The position numbers and the translations under genes were made by a program. This document shows, in pieces, positions 1 to 5,722 of a DNA stretch of 5,745 nucleotides. The stretch is from Hydrogenophaga intermedia (GTDB taxonomy: Bacteria > Pseudomonadota > Gammaproteobacteria > Burkholderiales > Burkholderiaceae_C). The notes beneath the pieces are model-generated. The model did not search any database. It worked only from the letters and a program-made list of their open reading frames with translations, and was not told where the DNA came from. Where the stretch lies: assembly GCA_945869245.1 (NCBI GenBank), contig CAMBOY010000204.1, forward strand, positions 1 to 5,745, read 5' to 3'. Position 1 is the stretch's first letter, and each line of letters starts with the position of its first letter.

Positions 1-94
1 TCACGAACTGGTCAATCAGCTCGTTCGAGATCTTCGGCAGCGCGGCGCTTCTGGCGGCAATGGCCGCGTTCTTCAACTTCGTCTTGCTTGGCAT
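1..94 (-). CDS. IS256-family transposase, N-terminal fragment (runs off window)
   Basis: Reading the minus strand from ATG at 94-92 gives 31 codons, open to the window edge. The peptide begins MPSKTKLKNAA and continues with a Leu-Pro-Lys-Ile-x-x-Glu-Leu-Ile-Asp-Gln-Phe-Val stretch. Basic residues followed by a 'LPxIxxELIDQFV' segment are typical of the start of IS256 (mutator-type, DDE) transposases, which cut and rejoin the ends of their own element. The catalytic residues lie outside the window. An AGGA ribosome-binding site lies about 6 bases upstream of the ATG, which supports this start. The gene is divergent from the response-regulator gene. The family call rests on recall of the N-terminus only, so a different transposase family is possible. 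Nothing shows whether the rest of the gene is intact. Confidence 0.72.
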   Translation of the reverse strand, partial: MPSKTKLKNAAIAARSAALPKISNELIDQFV

Positions 95-152
95 AAATGG
101 TCCTGTAGATCATGGTTATGCCTCAAACACAAAATTCAGGACAGGTTCACCC
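1..152. mobile_element. One end of an IS256-type insertion sequence (approximate boundary)
   Basis: The transposase gene start is followed, going away from it, by a short leader that should contain the element's terminal inverted repeat. The stretch around 125-152, which includes cacaaaattcaggacaggtt, is the likely repeat, because IS256-type ends commonly lie a few tens of bases upstream of the transposase start. The other end of the element and any target-site duplication lie outside the window, so the outer boundary is an estimate. Confidence 0.45.
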
Positions 153-189
153 AAGGCGGCTCAACGCTACAAGACCGACCGACATACCA

Positions 190-211
190 ACCCACATCTC
201 TGAATGTGGGT
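190..211. repeat. Perfect 8-bp inverted repeat upstream of the response regulator
   Basis: The arms acccacat (190-197) and atgtgggt (204-211) are exact reverse complements separated by six bases, ctctga. The element ends 29 bases before the regulator start codon. It has no following T run, so it does not look like an intrinsic terminator. It could be an operator bound by a dimeric regulator, possibly the adjacent OmpR-type protein, although those usually bind direct repeats. It could also be an RNA hairpin in the leader. The symmetry is directly visible; the role is inference. Confidence 0.4.
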
Positions 212-240
212 CTGACTTACCGCTTCTGAGCCCCAACACG

Positions 241-924
241 ATGCCCCGTGTCCTGCTCGTCGAAGACCACCCGCGCATGGCGCAAGCGGTGGTCACAGCA
301 CTTCAGGCACAGGGCATCGTCTGCGATGTGGTGAACACGCGCACCCATGCGGCTGCCTATTTGGACACAGCGTCCTACGATGCTGTGATTCTGGACCGAG
401 GACTGCCCGACGGGGATGGTCTGACCTTGCTGACCCAATTGCGGGCCCTGCGCCTGTCCACTCCCTGTTTGATTCTGACTGCGCGAGATGCTTTGGGAGA
501 CCGCATTCATGGCCTGGAGTCCGGCGCAGACGATTACCTCACCAAACCTTTTGAAATGGCTGAACTGGTAGCCCGCACCAAAGCGCTGCTGCGGCGTCAT
601 GCCACATGGCATCCGGAGCAATGCTGTTTTGCGGACCTCACCGTCTCGCCCGAACTGTCTACCCTGTTGGTTGGTTCAAGCTCCATCACTTTGTCGTCCA
701 GTGAGTTACAAGTACTCTGGGTGCTGATGCGCGAGGCCGGCCAGGTTGCCCGTCGCAGTGCTTTGGAATCGGCCGCCTGGGGAGCGTTTTCGGACATCAC
801 GCCCAAAGCTCTGGACGTGGCGATCCATCGTCTCAGAGGCAAGCTGGCAGCGCTGCAGTCCAAAGTGACCATCGTCAACATCAAAGGTGTGGGTTATGCA
901 TTGGTGGCCGCCGACACGCCCTAG
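241..924 (+). CDS. OmpR/PhoB-family two-component response regulator
   Basis: The 227-residue product has the length and layout of OmpR-class regulators such as QseB, PmrA and TctD. The receiver domain spans about residues 2-115, with the acidic pair Glu8-Asp9, phospho-acceptor Asp52 in a 'VILDRGLPDGDG' context, Thr80 and Lys102 followed by Pro-Phe. A winged-helix DNA-binding domain spans about 128-222 and ends in the wing motif 'IKGVGYAL'. The partner kinase encoded immediately downstream should phosphorylate Asp52 and so change promoter binding in the cytoplasm. The frame stays open upstream to 112, but that would add 43 residues reaching into the insertion-sequence end. The ATG at 241 gives the normal 'MPRVLLVEDH' beginning and is preferred, although it has no good Shine-Dalgarno. 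The 3' end overlaps the kinase gene by 29 bases. Target genes and signal cannot be told from the sequence. Confidence 0.93.
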   Translation: MPRVLLVEDHPRMAQAVVTALQAQGIVCDVVNTRTHAAAYLDTASYDAVILDRGLPDGDGLTLLTQLRALRLSTPCLILTARDALGDRIHGLESGADDYLTKPFEMAELVARTKALLRRHATWHPEQCCFADLTVSPELSTLLVGSSSITLSSSELQVLWVLMREAGQVARRSALESAAWGAFSDITPKALDVAIHRLRGKLAALQSKVTIVNIKGVGYALVAADTP

Positions 925-2323
925 CCTAGCGCTGCGCCTTGCCTGGGTGTTTGCTCTGACCATCGCCATCGTGGCGGTTTTGTATGTGGCTGTGCAAACA
1001 ACCATCGCCCACCGGTTTGGTGATGCCATCACCAAACAGAGCCTGCTCGGTCAAACACACGACATCGCAGACGCCATCAAGATCGACACCAATGGGCAAC
1101 TCGCCGTGCACCTGCAAGGCCAGGACGCTCAAAGCTTTGACGCCTTCTTCGCCAACCTGAAGTACCGGGTATTGGACGGTCACGGCCAAGTGCTGGCATC
1201 TTCGGATGCCGACTTCAACAGCTTGATGCCAGGTCTACCGGTGAGCCAACAGGATGGGGTCTATCTGCGCACCGACGTAAGCGGCACACCATTTCATGTC
1301 GCCACGGTGCGACACCCTGTCCAAGGGCGCGACCATTGGGTGCAAGTAGGACGCAGTGACCGCTTTGCCCAGCTGGCCCAAGAAGCCATCGTGCCAGCCA
1401 TCACCGAAGCAGTGACCGTCATGGCAGCGCTGTCGATGGGTGTTCTGGCGGTGCTGAGCTATTGGGGTGTGCGCAGCGTGCTCAGACCCATTCGGGTTGT
1501 GAGCCTCGCCGCACGCACTGTAGGGCAAGACAATCTGTCGGCTCGATTACCCTTGGACCAACTGCCAACCGAAATCCGCCCCTTGGTGCTGGCGTTCAAT
1601 GAAGCGCTAGAGAGACTTGATACGGCGTTCTCTGCGCAGCAGCGGTTTTTTGCTGACGCAGCCCACGAGCTGAAAACCCCCATCGCCTTGCTGCGCGGGC
1701 AGTTGGAGGCACTGGGAGACCACATCCCACCAGACACACTGCGCGATATCGATGCACTGGGCCGCACCATCAACCAATTGCTACATGTGGCCGAAGTGGC
1801 AGGCGGTAAGCCACTGAACAAACAGTCTGTTTGTCTGGCGGAGATGGTTCAACAGGTCACCGGCTTCCTGTCCTGGCGCGCTGAGCGGGCCGGTGTCGGA
1901 GTGCAGACGATCCAAGACGCTGTGGATCTGCGCATCGAGGCGGATGCTGGCGAGCTTTTTGTCTTGTTAAAAAATCTGATCGAAAACGCCATCGATCACT
2001 CACCCGCTGGGGGTATCGTTCGTATTCGACTGAGCTTGCAGAGCTTGGGCATAGAGGACCAGGGGCCAGGGGTTGCTGCACAACATCGCACACTGGTGTT
2101 TGAGCGGTTTTGGCGAGCGCCAGGCAATCAAAAACCGGGATCCGGACTTGGCTTGGCAATCGCCATGGAGGTCGCAAAAGCACATGGATGGCCATTGCTG
2201 TGTTTGCCGTCAGACATGGGGGGCGCCCTGTTTCAATTGCGCTTTGGCGCCGATACCCGCATGCCATCGGGTGTGAGTACAGCACTAAACGCTCAACCCC
2301 CATCCGCCTCGTCGTCGGCGTAG
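896..2323 (+). CDS. Membrane sensor histidine kinase (QseC/TctE-like)
   Basis: The 475-residue product is the partner of the upstream regulator. Membrane segment 1 spans about residues 11-33 and segment 2 about 173-193. Between them lies a roughly 140-residue periplasmic sensor region with no recognisable ligand motif. A HAMP linker follows (about 194-245), then the dimerisation/phospho-acceptor helix with His257 in 'AHELKTP', and the ATPase domain with the N box (Asn364 in 'NLIENA'), G1 'DQGPG' at 388-392, an F box 'VFERFWR' and G2 'GSGLGL' at 415-420. All catalytic elements look intact, so it should autophosphorylate and signal to the adjacent regulator. ATG at 896 has an AAAGG ribosome-binding site 7 bases upstream; GTG at 887 is an alternative adding three residues. 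The start lies inside the regulator gene, suggesting translational coupling. The last 31 bases overlap the convergent anti-sigma gene. Confidence 0.93.
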   Translation: MHWWPPTRPSLALRLAWVFALTIAIVAVLYVAVQTTIAHRFGDAITKQSLLGQTHDIADAIKIDTNGQLAVHLQGQDAQSFDAFFANLKYRVLDGHGQVLASSDADFNSLMPGLPVSQQDGVYLRTDVSGTPFHVATVRHPVQGRDHWVQVGRSDRFAQLAQEAIVPAITEAVTVMAALSMGVLAVLSYWGVRSVLRPIRVVSLAARTVGQDNLSARLPLDQLPTEIRPLVLAFNEALERLDTAFSAQQRFFADAAHELKTPIALLRGQLEALGDHIPPDTLRDIDALGRTINQLLHVAEVAGGKPLNKQSVCLAEMVQQVTGFLSWRAERAGVGVQTIQDAVDLRIEADAGELFVLLKNLIENAIDHSPAGGIVRIRLSLQSLGIEDQGPGVAAQHRTLVFERFWRAPGNQKPGSGLGLAIAMEVAKAHGWPLLCLPSDMGGALFQLRFGADTRMPSGVSTALNAQPPSASSSA

Positions 2324-2520
2324 CCGCGCCACTGCTTCATCGCGTTGCGCATGGTCAGCACCTGGCGCTCAAAGCGCGGGCAGGCTTGGCACATGGCCAT
2401 GTGCACGCGCAGCGCGGCGCGCTCGACCCAGGGCAGATCGCGGTCTTCCCGGGCGATGACCAAGGCGGTCACTTCCTTGCAGTTGCGCATGAGCGGCAAT
2501 TGGCGCATGAATCGGTTCAT
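2293..2520 (-). CDS. Small zinc-binding (ZAS / zf-HC2) anti-sigma factor
   Basis: The product is 75 residues long and soluble, with no membrane segment. It carries Cys14, then His40-x3-Cys44-x2-Cys47, the zinc-coordinating pattern of ZAS anti-sigma factors such as RsrA and ChrR. In such proteins the metal site holds the sigma-binding fold, and oxidation or metal exchange releases the sigma factor. The gene lies directly downstream of a sigma gene, and its ATG overlaps the sigma stop codon as ATGA. Together with the lack of a clear ribosome-binding site, this suggests coupled translation and near-equal production. A start 11 codons upstream exists but would lie inside the sigma gene; 'MNRFMRQLPL' is the more natural beginning. 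Its 3' end runs 31 bases into the end of the convergent kinase gene. The function follows from motif plus context; the inducing signal is not known. Confidence 0.8.
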   Translation of the reverse strand: MNRFMRQLPLMRNCKEVTALVIAREDRDLPWVERAALRVHMAMCQACPRFERQVLTMRNAMKQWRGYADDEADGG

Positions 2521-3098
2521 GGTTGGCTCGCAAACCAGTGGAGCTCTAGGCACTCGCGCAAGCGCAAGCGGGCTCGGTGCAGCTGAACATACAAGTTGGT
2601 CGAGGTGAGCTGCAGTTCCTTACAAATCTCCTCGCTCGACATCTCCAGCCACTCGCGCATCAAGAACAGCCGGCCCTGCACCGCCGGCAGCTTGTCGGTG
2701 CAGGCTTCCAGGACCGCCATGAATTGGCGGCTTTGCAGGTCTTGCTGGGGGTTGCCCCACTCGGCGGGGCGCTCCTGAAAATGGCCGTCGGGCTTAAAAG
2801 CCATGTCGTCCAAGGGATCGGCGTTGTCGTCGTCCGAATCGCCCACCGTCACCTCGCGTTGGTGGCTGCGCAGGGCGTCGACCACCTTGTGTTTGAGGAT
2901 ACCCACCAGCCAAGTGCGCAGCTGCGAACGCCCACCAAAGGCCTGGGGCTTGGCCAGCGCTGCGACCATGGTTTCAGACACCACGTCTTCGGCCCAGGTC
3001 TCGTTGCGCAATTGCAGGCGAGCGAACTTCAACAAATAGCCGTGCGCGTCGGCCACCTGCTGGGCAAAGTCGTCGAAGACCATTCGGGTGTCGTTCAT
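2517..3098 (-). CDS. ECF-like sigma-70 family RNA polymerase sigma factor
   Basis: The 193-residue product has only sigma regions 2 and 4, as in ECF sigma factors. Region 2 covers about residues 20-80, including 'ETWAEDVVSETMVAAL' and 'LRTWLVGILKHKVVDALR', the part that binds core polymerase and melts the -10 element. An acidic linker with a run of Asp lies near 88-102. Region 4 covers about 130-190, with 'MSSEEICKELQLTSTNLYVQLHRARLRLRECL' acting as the helix-turn-helix that reads the -35 element (the quoted stretch is split by eye). The frame is open upstream to 3182, but the ATG at 3098 gives a family-like N-terminus; ATG at 3083 is an alternative. Neither has a strong ribosome-binding site. 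The gene is followed by its anti-sigma gene and is divergent from the bufferin operon, which it probably controls. Confidence 0.87.
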   Translation of the reverse strand: MNDTRMVFDDFAQQVADAHGYLLKFARLQLRNETWAEDVVSETMVAALAKPQAFGGRSQLRTWLVGILKHKVVDALRSHQREVTVGDSDDDNADPLDDMAFKPDGHFQERPAEWGNPQQDLQSRQFMAVLEACTDKLPAVQGRLFLMREWLEMSSEEICKELQLTSTNLYVQLHRARLRLRECLELHWFASQP

Positions 3099-3121
3099 GG
3101 GCAAACAAAAAAGTTGTCGGC

Positions 3122-3127
3122 ATTGTA
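3122..3127 (-). promoter_or_regulatory. Possible -10 element for the sigma/anti-sigma genes
   Basis: On the minus strand, bases 3127-3122 read tacaat, one mismatch from the housekeeping -10 consensus, about 24 bases before the sigma ATG. No convincing -35 sequence is found 15-18 bases upstream. If real, it would be a weak housekeeping promoter, or it could be activator- or self-dependent. Confidence 0.25.
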
Positions 3128-3136
3128 CGAACGACC

Positions 3137-3160
3137 TGTAAGAAAAAAGCAGCCCCGATG
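3137..3160 (+). promoter_or_regulatory. Candidate ECF-type promoter of the bufferin operon
   Basis: In the divergent gap, tgtaag at 3137-3142 and cgatg at 3156-3160 are separated by 13 bases. ECF sigma factors often use a -35 element rich in 'AAC' or 'TGTAA' and a -10 element containing 'CG' followed by A or T. This pair would start transcription near 3165-3170 and give a leader of roughly 55 bases before bufA. The assignment is by resemblance only; the spacing is slightly short for many ECF promoters. Confidence 0.35.
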
Positions 3161-3211
3161 ACAGACACCCAGTGACGCGCATTCGCCGTCACGGTTGTGT
3201 TCCATCTTCAC

Positions 3212-3216
3212 AGGAG
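3212..3216 (+). promoter_or_regulatory. Ribosome-binding site of bufA
   Basis: aggag lies 7 bases before the ATG at 3224. It settles the start of the small precursor gene, since the frame is open upstream to a GTG at 3197 and an upstream start would translate through this site. Confidence 0.75.
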
Positions 3217-3223
3217 TTGTTTC

Positions 3224-3538
3224 ATGAGCACGTCTGTCACCCGCCGCACCCTCAGCACCGCTGGTCTTGCCCTGGCCGTGGGCGCCGCCCTCACCCTGGC
3301 CGCCGCGCCGGCCGCGGCCCAAAGCGCTGGCAAAGAAAAATGTTTTGGTGTGTCCCTCAAAGGCAAAAACGACTGCGCCGCAGGCCCGGGCACCAGTTGC
3401 GCCGGCAGCTCGGTGCGCGACCACCAGGGCAACGCCTGGACCTACGTGAACAAAGGCAGCTGCGAAAAAACCGCATCACCCACCTCACCCACAGGTTTTG
3501 GCCAGCTCAAAGAGTTCAAAGAAGCCAAGAAGAGCTGA
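3224..3538 (+). CDS. bufA1: Bufferin-type periplasmic metallophore precursor (DUF2282, BufA1 family)
   Basis: This is a 104-residue secreted peptide. Residues 1-32 form a signal peptide: basic TRR at 6-8, an Ala/Leu-rich core and an 'AAAPAAA' end, with likely cleavage before Gln33. The mature part carries four cysteines, Cys40 in 'KEKCFGV', Cys51 in 'KNDCAAG', Cys59 in 'GTSCAG' and Cys80 in 'KGSCEK'. This is the pattern of DUF2282 proteins, which are RiPP precursors. In studied members an MNIO enzyme converts cysteines to thiooxazole groups and the peptide binds copper in the periplasm. The Arg pair resembles a Tat signal but does not fit its full motif. The C-terminus is a Ser/Pro/Thr then Lys/Glu-rich tail that is probably flexible. 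It is the first gene of the operon, 23 bases before the BufB ATG, and its good ribosome-binding site fits high expression. The modification and metal are inferred from the family. Confidence 0.88.
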   Translation: MSTSVTRRTLSTAGLALAVGAALTLAAAPAAAQSAGKEKCFGVSLKGKNDCAAGPGTSCAGSSVRDHQGNAWTYVNKGSCEKTASPTSPTGFGQLKEFKEAKKS

Positions 3539-3561
3539 TTCGCGTGTTGAGCCCTTCTGCC

Positions 3562-4443
3562 ATGACGCACACCTTGCCAGCCCAAGCGGGTGTCGGTCTC
3601 AAAGCCCAGCATGTGGCCGAGATACTCGACACGCGCCCAGACATCGGTTTTGTTGAGGTGCACGCCGAAAACTACATGGTCCCCGGGGGGCGCTTTCACC
3701 ACGACCTCCACGCCATCGCAGAACGCTACGCCCTGTCGATTCACGGCGTGGGTCTGTCGATCGGCGGTGAGGCGCCGCTGAACGCCGAGCACCTGGCGCG
3801 GCTCAAGGCGCTGTTGCAGCGCCACCCGGCGGCGTCTTTTTCCGAACACCTGGCCTGGTCCAGCCATGGGCTCAACCACTACAACGACCTGCTGCCGGTG
3901 ACCTACACCCGCGACAGTTTGCAGCGCGTGTGTGAGCACATCGACCAAGTGCAAAGCACGCTGGGTCGCACCATGTTGCTGGAGAACCCCAGCACCTATG
4001 TGCAGTGGGCCGCCAACGACATGTCGGAAACCGATTTCCTGTGCCAGACGCTGCAGCGCACCGGCTGTGGTCTGCTGCTCGACATCAACAATGTGGTGGT
4101 GAGCTGCACCAACCATGGCTGGAACCCGGTGGCCTATGTGCGCGCCTTGCCCCTGGAGCGTGTGGGCGAGATCCACCTGGCGGGCTTTGCACAAGACGTC
4201 GACGCCGCTGGTGATCGGCTGCTGATCGACAACCATGGCGCTGCCGTGGCGCCGGCGGTGTGGGCGCTGTACGAGTTCACGCTGCAGCGTTTGGGCCAGC
4301 CGGTGGCCACCCTCATTGAACGCGACAACCACATTCCCCCTTGGCCCGACTTGCTGGCCGAAGTGCGATGGGCCCAAGATCGGCTCAACCGCGTGTCTTC
4401 GACAGGCCCCAGCGGTCAGGGCGCCCCCCACACGCCGACATGA
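3562..4443 (+). CDS. bufB: MNIO-family (DUF692) bufferin maturase BufB
   Basis: The 293-residue product is of normal length for DUF692, a TIM-barrel multinuclear non-heme iron oxidase family. Expected metal-site and barrel motifs are present in order: 'FVEVHAENYM' (30-39), 'SIHGVGLSIG' (59-68), 'SEHLAW' (94-99), 'LLENPSTY' with Glu141-Asn142, 'LLLDINNVVV' with Asp174, 'EIHLAGF' with His205, 'IDNHG' (222-226) and 'LIERDNHIPPW' with Glu253 and Asp255. Known relatives use iron and oxygen to modify cysteines of a precursor peptide, in this family with a partner protein; here the substrate should be the upstream four-cysteine peptide. The ATG at 3562 lacks a clear ribosome-binding site. GTG 3544 or TTG 3547, just after the bufA stop, are in frame and sit behind an AAGAAGAG stretch, so the start is uncertain by up to six residues. 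The stop overlaps the bufC start as ATGA. Formerly annotated UPF0276. Confidence 0.93.
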   Translation: MTHTLPAQAGVGLKAQHVAEILDTRPDIGFVEVHAENYMVPGGRFHHDLHAIAERYALSIHGVGLSIGGEAPLNAEHLARLKALLQRHPAASFSEHLAWSSHGLNHYNDLLPVTYTRDSLQRVCEHIDQVQSTLGRTMLLENPSTYVQWAANDMSETDFLCQTLQRTGCGLLLDINNVVVSCTNHGWNPVAYVRALPLERVGEIHLAGFAQDVDAAGDRLLIDNHGAAVAPAVWALYEFTLQRLGQPVATLIERDNHIPPWPDLLAEVRWAQDRLNRVSSTGPSGQGAPHTPT

Positions 4444-5210
4444 GCACCTCACCCCAGACGCGCTTTGCGCGCGCCTTGCTGGACCCCAGCGCTCCTGTGC
4501 CCGAGGGCTGGGTCGCTCACAACGGCTCCGATCCGCTGCCGCGCTTCAACGTCTACCGCAACAACGTGGTGGTCTCGCTGATGCAGGCACTGCGCGACAG
4601 CTTTCCTGCGCTCGCCGCTGAGGTGGGAGCGCCAAGTTTCGACGCCTGGGCGATCGACTTTGTGCGCCAACACCCACCACAACAGCCGGTGCTGGCCTGG
4701 TACGGCGACGGCTTCGCCGACTTCCTGCAAGCCTTCTTGCCGCCCGCACAGCACTGGCTGTGCGACCTGGCGCGGCTAGAGATGGCACGCATCCACGCCT
4801 ACCACGCAGCCGACATCCCACCATCAGACGGCGCCGCGCTGCTGGCCTTGACCGCCGAACCCGAACGCCTGGAGCACACCCAGCTGCACCTGCGCCCGGG
4901 CGTGGCGGTGGTGCGCTCCGACGGCCCGGTGTTCAACGCCTGGGCCCGGCAGCAAGGCCACCCCATCAACCAGCGCAGCGCGCACGGGCAGTCGGTGCTG
5001 GTGGCCCGCGAAGGCTGGGATGTGGTGGTCGTGGCCATCGACACCGGCACCGCCGAGTTTGTGCGTGGTCTGCAACAAGGCTTGCCCTTGGGCCCCGCCT
5101 GGGAGCACGCCAGCACACACGCACCCACTGTCGATCTGGTCGATGCCCTCGCCGTGCTGATCCGACAAGGCTGCTTGAGCCACATCACCCCACCTTGTGA
5201 AGGAAACTGA
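4440..5210 (+). CDS. bufC: BufC/HvfC-type RiPP maturation partner (DUF2063 N-terminal domain)
   Basis: The 256-residue, probably cytoplasmic protein starts with a DUF2063 domain (about residues 8-100). Visible marks are Arg35-'FNVYRNN' (36-42), 'ALRDSFP' (50-56), 'WYGDGFADFL' (87-96), then 'DLARLEMAR' (109-117). The C-terminal half holds a beta-rich region of about 100 residues that is less conserved. Proteins of this kind are encoded beside DUF692 enzymes (HvfC, BufC) and resemble the recognition partners that bring the precursor peptide to the MNIO enzyme. It is thought to form a complex with BufB. The ATG at 4440 overlaps the bufB stop by four bases, so the two products are probably made in step. 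Upstream in-frame codons lie within bufB and are not needed. The role is known from family context, not from catalytic residues. Confidence 0.88.
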   Translation: MSTSPQTRFARALLDPSAPVPEGWVAHNGSDPLPRFNVYRNNVVVSLMQALRDSFPALAAEVGAPSFDAWAIDFVRQHPPQQPVLAWYGDGFADFLQAFLPPAQHWLCDLARLEMARIHAYHAADIPPSDGAALLALTAEPERLEHTQLHLRPGVAVVRSDGPVFNAWARQQGHPINQRSAHGQSVLVAREGWDVVVVAIDTGTAEFVRGLQQGLPLGPAWEHASTHAPTVDLVDALAVLIRQGCLSHITPPCEGN

Positions 5211-5212
5211 GT

Positions 5213-5722
5213 ATGTCCACCTGGCTAAACCGCATCATGGCGCTGGAGGCCCATTTCCAGCGCATCCCACACACCGTCATCGCCTTCATCGCCCGTTTTT
5301 CACTGGCCGCCGTGTTTTGGCAATCGGGCCAAAGCAAAATCGAAGGCCTGGCGATCAACATCGTCAACGGCGAATGGCTGCTGGGCTGGCCACGGCTGGG
5401 CGAGAACACCATTGCCTTGTTTGCCGAGGAATACCGCTTGCCGCTGTTGAGCCCTGAGCTGGCGGCCTATCTGGCAACCGTGGGCGAACATGTGCTGCCT
5501 ATTCTGTTGTTGCTGGGTCTGTTCACCCGCTGGGCCGCCTTGGGCCTCTTGGGCATGACGCTGGTGATTCAGCTGCTGGTCTACCCCAACGCCTGGATGG
5601 TGCACGGCCTGTGGGCCACCGGCCTGCTCTACCTGATGGTGCATGGCCCAGGCTGCATCTCTGTGGACGCGTGGCTGCGTCGGGGCTTGCCCCGCCCCGC
5701 CCCCAACACCCCCCGTGCATAA
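5213..5722 (+). CDS. DoxX-family inner-membrane protein of the bufferin operon
   Basis: The 169-residue product has four predicted membrane segments, about residues 20-38, 86-104, 107-125 and 129-145, the DoxX arrangement. Family marks include 'ARFSLAAVFWQSGQSKI' near 27-43, 'GEHVLPILLLLGLFTRW' near 91-107 and a closing 'HGPGCISVD' at 144-152. Only two bases separate it from bufC, and an AAGGA ribosome-binding site lies 8 bases before its ATG, so it is the last gene of the same operon. DoxX proteins are often found with MNIO clusters and with thiol or oxidative-stress genes. A role in quinone-linked redox chemistry or in handling the metal or peptide at the membrane is possible but unproven. 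Length and motifs are complete, with no sign of damage. No terminator is seen in the 23 bases that follow. Confidence 0.87.
   Translation: MSTWLNRIMALEAHFQRIPHTVIAFIARFSLAAVFWQSGQSKIEGLAINIVNGEWLLGWPRLGENTIALFAEEYRLPLLSPELAAYLATVGEHVLPILLLLGLFTRWAALGLLGMTLVIQLLVYPNAWMVHGLWATGLLYLMVHGPGCISVDAWLRRGLPRPAPNTPRA

Noticed and set aside
112..240. N-terminal extension of the response regulator from an upstream start
   Set aside because: It reads through the probable insertion-sequence end and adds 43 residues with no similarity to receiver domains; the ATG at 241 gives a standard beginning.
2577..3161. Open frame of 194 codons on the plus strand opposite the sigma gene
   Set aside because: It is a shadow of the sigma coding sequence, with no family features and no ribosome-binding site.
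3239..3262. Tat signal peptide in the BufA precursor
   Set aside because: An Arg pair precedes the hydrophobic core, but the consensus positions after it do not match well; a Sec signal fits as well or better.
3503..3537. Hairpin at the end of bufA (cagctc with gagctg)
   Set aside because: The six-base stem has a 23-base loop and no T run, and is expected by chance at this length.
3442..4452. Long open frame of 336 codons on the minus strand opposite bufB
   Set aside because: High-GC coding DNA often leaves the antisense frame open. The peptide has no recognisable domain, and the plus strand encodes a complete conserved enzyme.
4760..5200. Arg/Pro-rich plus-strand frame inside bufC
   Set aside because: The composition is typical of an out-of-frame read of GC-rich DNA, and bufC covers the whole region with conserved motifs.
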